Origin: Apostichopus japonicus
Lineage: Eukaryota > Echinodermata > Holothuroidea > Aspidochirotida > Stichopodidae
Reading direction: 5' to 3'
Length of the DNA: 64,000 bases
Assembly: GCF_037975245.1 (NCBI RefSeq)
Contig: NC_092580.1
Coordinates: forward strand, 26,022,501-26,086,500
This document shows positions 62,201 through 64,000 of the stretch, piece by piece. The position numbers and the translations under genes are program-made. The first letter of the stretch is position 1; each line of letters begins with the position of its first letter. Under the pieces are notes generated by a model, which worked only from the letters and a program-made list of their open reading frames with translations, ran no database searches and was not told where the DNA came from.

Positions 62201-62411
62201 TTGTCTTCATCTCTTCCCACTTGCCTGTCTTAAAATTGTCTTCCAACATAACTTGCTTGCTTGTTTTATCATCTTCATCTTCCACTCTCTGCCTGGCAGA
62301 GGTAATGTCATCTTCTTTGTAAGGGTAATACAAGTACAGGCCGCCCAGAACTATCACGATGAACATAACCGCACAGATTGCCTGACTGTTGACCTTAACT
62401 GATCCTGTCAT
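59221..62411 (-). CDS. ABHD14A: ABHD14A-like membrane-anchored alpha/beta hydrolase, 281 aa
   Basis: Coding exons are 62411-61979 (433 nt), 61267-61041 (227 nt) and 59406-59221 (186 nt), joined in phases 1 and 0 at GT-AG sites to give 282 codons with stop. A signal anchor (AICAVMFIVIVLGGLYLYY, residues 11-29) is followed by a short acidic linker. The hydrolase fold starts near residue 80: LLFLHG (109-114), AVDLPG (140-145), SPSMSG with nucleophile Ser180, YGEKD with Asp231, and GAGH with His258. The full triad is present. Human ABHD14A also has an N-terminal membrane segment and about 271 residues. Exon structure matches the ABHD14B-like gene 6 kb downstream on the same strand, so the pair is a tandem duplication. 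An acceptor at 62441-62442 (AAATTACAG) implies a separate 5' UTR exon. The second intron holds a Penelope-like fragment. Confidence 0.92.
59780..60600 (-). mobile_element. Penelope-like element fragment, decayed
   Basis: Minus-strand frames carry Penelope-type protein pieces in order: YRVKSTTKRFPLVTTYHP with WNILKSDPMIGNL (60540-60390), LVRTSLPLPEG and the cysteine linker CYKSNCLVCKHI (60345-60235), TGMILKPDKFNC, then FNEHKPSIRNKS with SEHFNLPNLGLVHLK (about 60100-60010), the end of a GIY-YIG endonuclease domain. The RT domain and the catalytic GIY-YIG core are missing and frames are broken near 60361 and 60165. A hammerhead-like CTGAAGA plus hairpin lies just 3' at 59812-59780. It is non-functional and sits in the second intron of the ABHD14A-like gene. 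Confidence 0.8.
60601..61040. other. Intron sequence with a plus-strand open frame
   Basis: Rest of the second intron of the ABHD14A-like gene. The 130-codon plus-strand frame at 60661-61053 runs across the splice donor of the opposite gene and has no recognisable domain, so it is not called. Confidence 0.45.
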
Positions 62412-63536
62412 TGTGTTTTCTGTTCGTTTTTTGTCTTGCCTGTAATTTATATTAACAATACAACGCCAAGCTATTCTGATATTCTTAAAGGTTTTCTGAA
62501 AGAAAATATGCAGAAAAGAAATAACAATTTAATCTGTGATTGATCTCGTTTAGTTACATACATCTTTACGAACAAACAGGCAAATAAATAAACATATCTA
62601 AAATCTGGTCAGAGAAATAACATACTGTAATGAGACACAAATCTGAGTGAGGCCTATGAATTACTTAGGTGTAAGTTACAGTAAGGGCATGGGAATGAAA
62701 AATTAAAATTTGCATGCATCACCAAAAAAATGAAATTCTGAAAGATTACTAAAATAAATAATGAAAATAGCAGGGGCCTCTTGAGACGTGAAAACTTTTA
62801 TGTAATTATTTATGACATTAACTTAGTTAGCTTTTCTCAACAGTACACAACTCCATTATTGTGCAACTTGATAACTTATCAAATCTATTAATTTACAGGG
62901 TATGACTACAGCCTAACAGCAACAAAACCTTCATGTGGGCATCGTAACAACGCAAACGACACCAGCAGCGTTAACTCAGCAAATGTCATATTTTTAATAT
63001 TGTATATAAGTTTATTATATGCACACAGCCATAGCCTAGGCTATGCGGAACGTTAGTTTTATCATTGTAGTGGTATGCTAGTCCGAACATTAACTTATTA
63101 AGGCCTATCTCGAACGAAAATGCGAAAAACATCGTGGGTTTCTTTTAATGTGGTTACACAACATGTTGCATTGAGGCACTCTAATTAATTAAACGAAAAC
63201 GTTAAGGAAGATATCAATTGTGGTCAAGTTCCCACCTGATAGTGTTACGGTCACTTACAACGTAAAATGTTTCCCCCTTTGTAGCTACTAAGATTGGTGA
63301 CGTTTCACCTAAACTACCAACACACTACAACACTGGCGACAGTTGTATACAGTATCACATGACAGGGAAAGTAAATATGGTTACCTGGCTTAGTAGGGGA
63401 ATTCCCGTGAGCTTTTCTGCGGCGTTCAACTTAAGCCACTGGTTAGCTGGAGGTTTATCCTATCTACATTGACCCGTACATTTTCTCCTGGAGATTGTAT
63501 ACACAGGATACTATCTCCCAGGAGTTTGCCTCCGTA
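62412..63536. promoter_or_regulatory. 5' flank of the ABHD14A-like gene with probable 5' UTR exon
   Basis: The ATG exon continues to an acceptor at 62441-62442. A minus-strand donor-like ATCAG|GTGGGA at about 63236/63235 could end a 5' UTR exon at about 63236-63330. No coding is seen and the transcription start cannot be placed. Confidence 0.3.
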
Positions 63537-63904
63537 CAGTGGCGTAGGAAGGTGCTTTTGAGTTGGAGGCTGAAGACTGACGGCCAGCCTGGGGGAGGGG
63601 TCTAAGGGGAGGGGGTATTCCCCCTTTGGAATTTTTTTTTGCATTTCCAGGTGGCCACAGATGCAATTTGGTGCAATATAGCACACTTCAACACCCACTC
63701 CATTTTGTAAATAATTTTGCATTTTCACCTGGCCTTAGATGCAAGTTGGTGCTCCAAATGAGATTTTTTTTCTCATTTAGAAATGAAAAAGGGGTTTTCT
63801 GACTTGCGAAGCGGGGGGGGGGGGGGCGGAATGACACTTCCGCCCCTCCATATTTTTCACTGGGGGGCTGGCGCCCTCCCAGCCCCCCGGTTCCTACGCC
63901 CTTG
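63537..63904. mobile_element. hAT-like MITE (368 bp) with perfect 8-bp TSD
   Basis: Same family as 48031-48397: it starts CAGTGGCGTAGGAAGG and ends GGTTCCTACGCCCTTG. The identical 8-base flanks CCTCCGTA lie at 63529-63536 and 63905-63912. The interior is highly similar apart from a few indels in the G and T runs. No transposase. Confidence 0.93.
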
Positions 63905-64000
63905 CCTCCGTAGCATCGGCATTTTGTAGAATATCTTCCCTTTCAAGTGATATGTGGATACACATTTGACGTAACATCGAGCGTCATCATGATCATACGG

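Overview
The window is a stretch of animal (metazoan) nuclear DNA. It is AT-rich, has interrupted genes with GT-AG introns, and is filled with eukaryotic transposons, minisatellites and homopolymer runs. No bacterial, organellar or viral gene organisation is visible. The gene and transposon content (a large Sulfotransfer_2-like enzyme, ABHD14 hydrolases, Tx1-like, CR1/Jockey-like and Penelope-like elements, hAT MITEs) suits a marine invertebrate, perhaps an echinoderm or another non-vertebrate deuterostome. The species cannot be fixed from the sequence.

Three protein-coding genes are well supported, all on the minus strand. (1) A two-exon, 427-residue type II membrane sulfotransferase (41687 to 35819), whose 4.6-kb intron holds a LINE. 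(2) A 221-residue soluble ABHD14B-like alpha/beta hydrolase (55028 to 52944). (3) A 281-residue membrane-anchored ABHD14A-like paralogue (62411 to 59221). Genes 2 and 3 are tandem duplicates with the same two intron positions and phases, identical 186-nt last exons, and a complete Ser-Asp-His triad in each. A few unidentified possible exons are listed with low confidence (1158-1399, 9073-9408 and 23862-24003 on minus; 41813-41943 on plus).

Layout. 1-13 kb: CT-rich repeat, two hAT-type MITEs with 8-bp target duplications, a foldback element and a 650-bp (GGGAA)n array. 13.8-17.5 kb: a tRNA-like SINE head, then a 1.65-kb minisatellite of 45-bp units interrupted by a 1-kb insert that has its own ~155-bp repeats. 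17.5-35.8 kb: mostly unassigned non-coding DNA with a 21-bp minisatellite and a hammerhead-like motif. 35.8-41.9 kb: the sulfotransferase gene, a Tx1-like LINE with a perfect 15-bp target duplication, and a TIR element. 42-49 kb: decayed LINE fragments, one with a hAT MITE inserted exactly at its YADD codons. 49-63 kb: the ABHD14 pair, a 13-bp minisatellite and a Penelope-like fragment inside an ABHD14 intron. 63.5-63.9 kb: another hAT MITE of the same family.

The enzymes do not form an obvious pathway. The sulfotransferase would act in the Golgi lumen on glycans. The ABHD14 pair are serine hydrolases that differ in membrane anchoring. The most interesting signals are the hammerhead-ribozyme-like cores linked to Penelope-like elements, the nested hAT/LINE insertion, and the possible overlapping plus-strand exon beside the sulfotransferase start.
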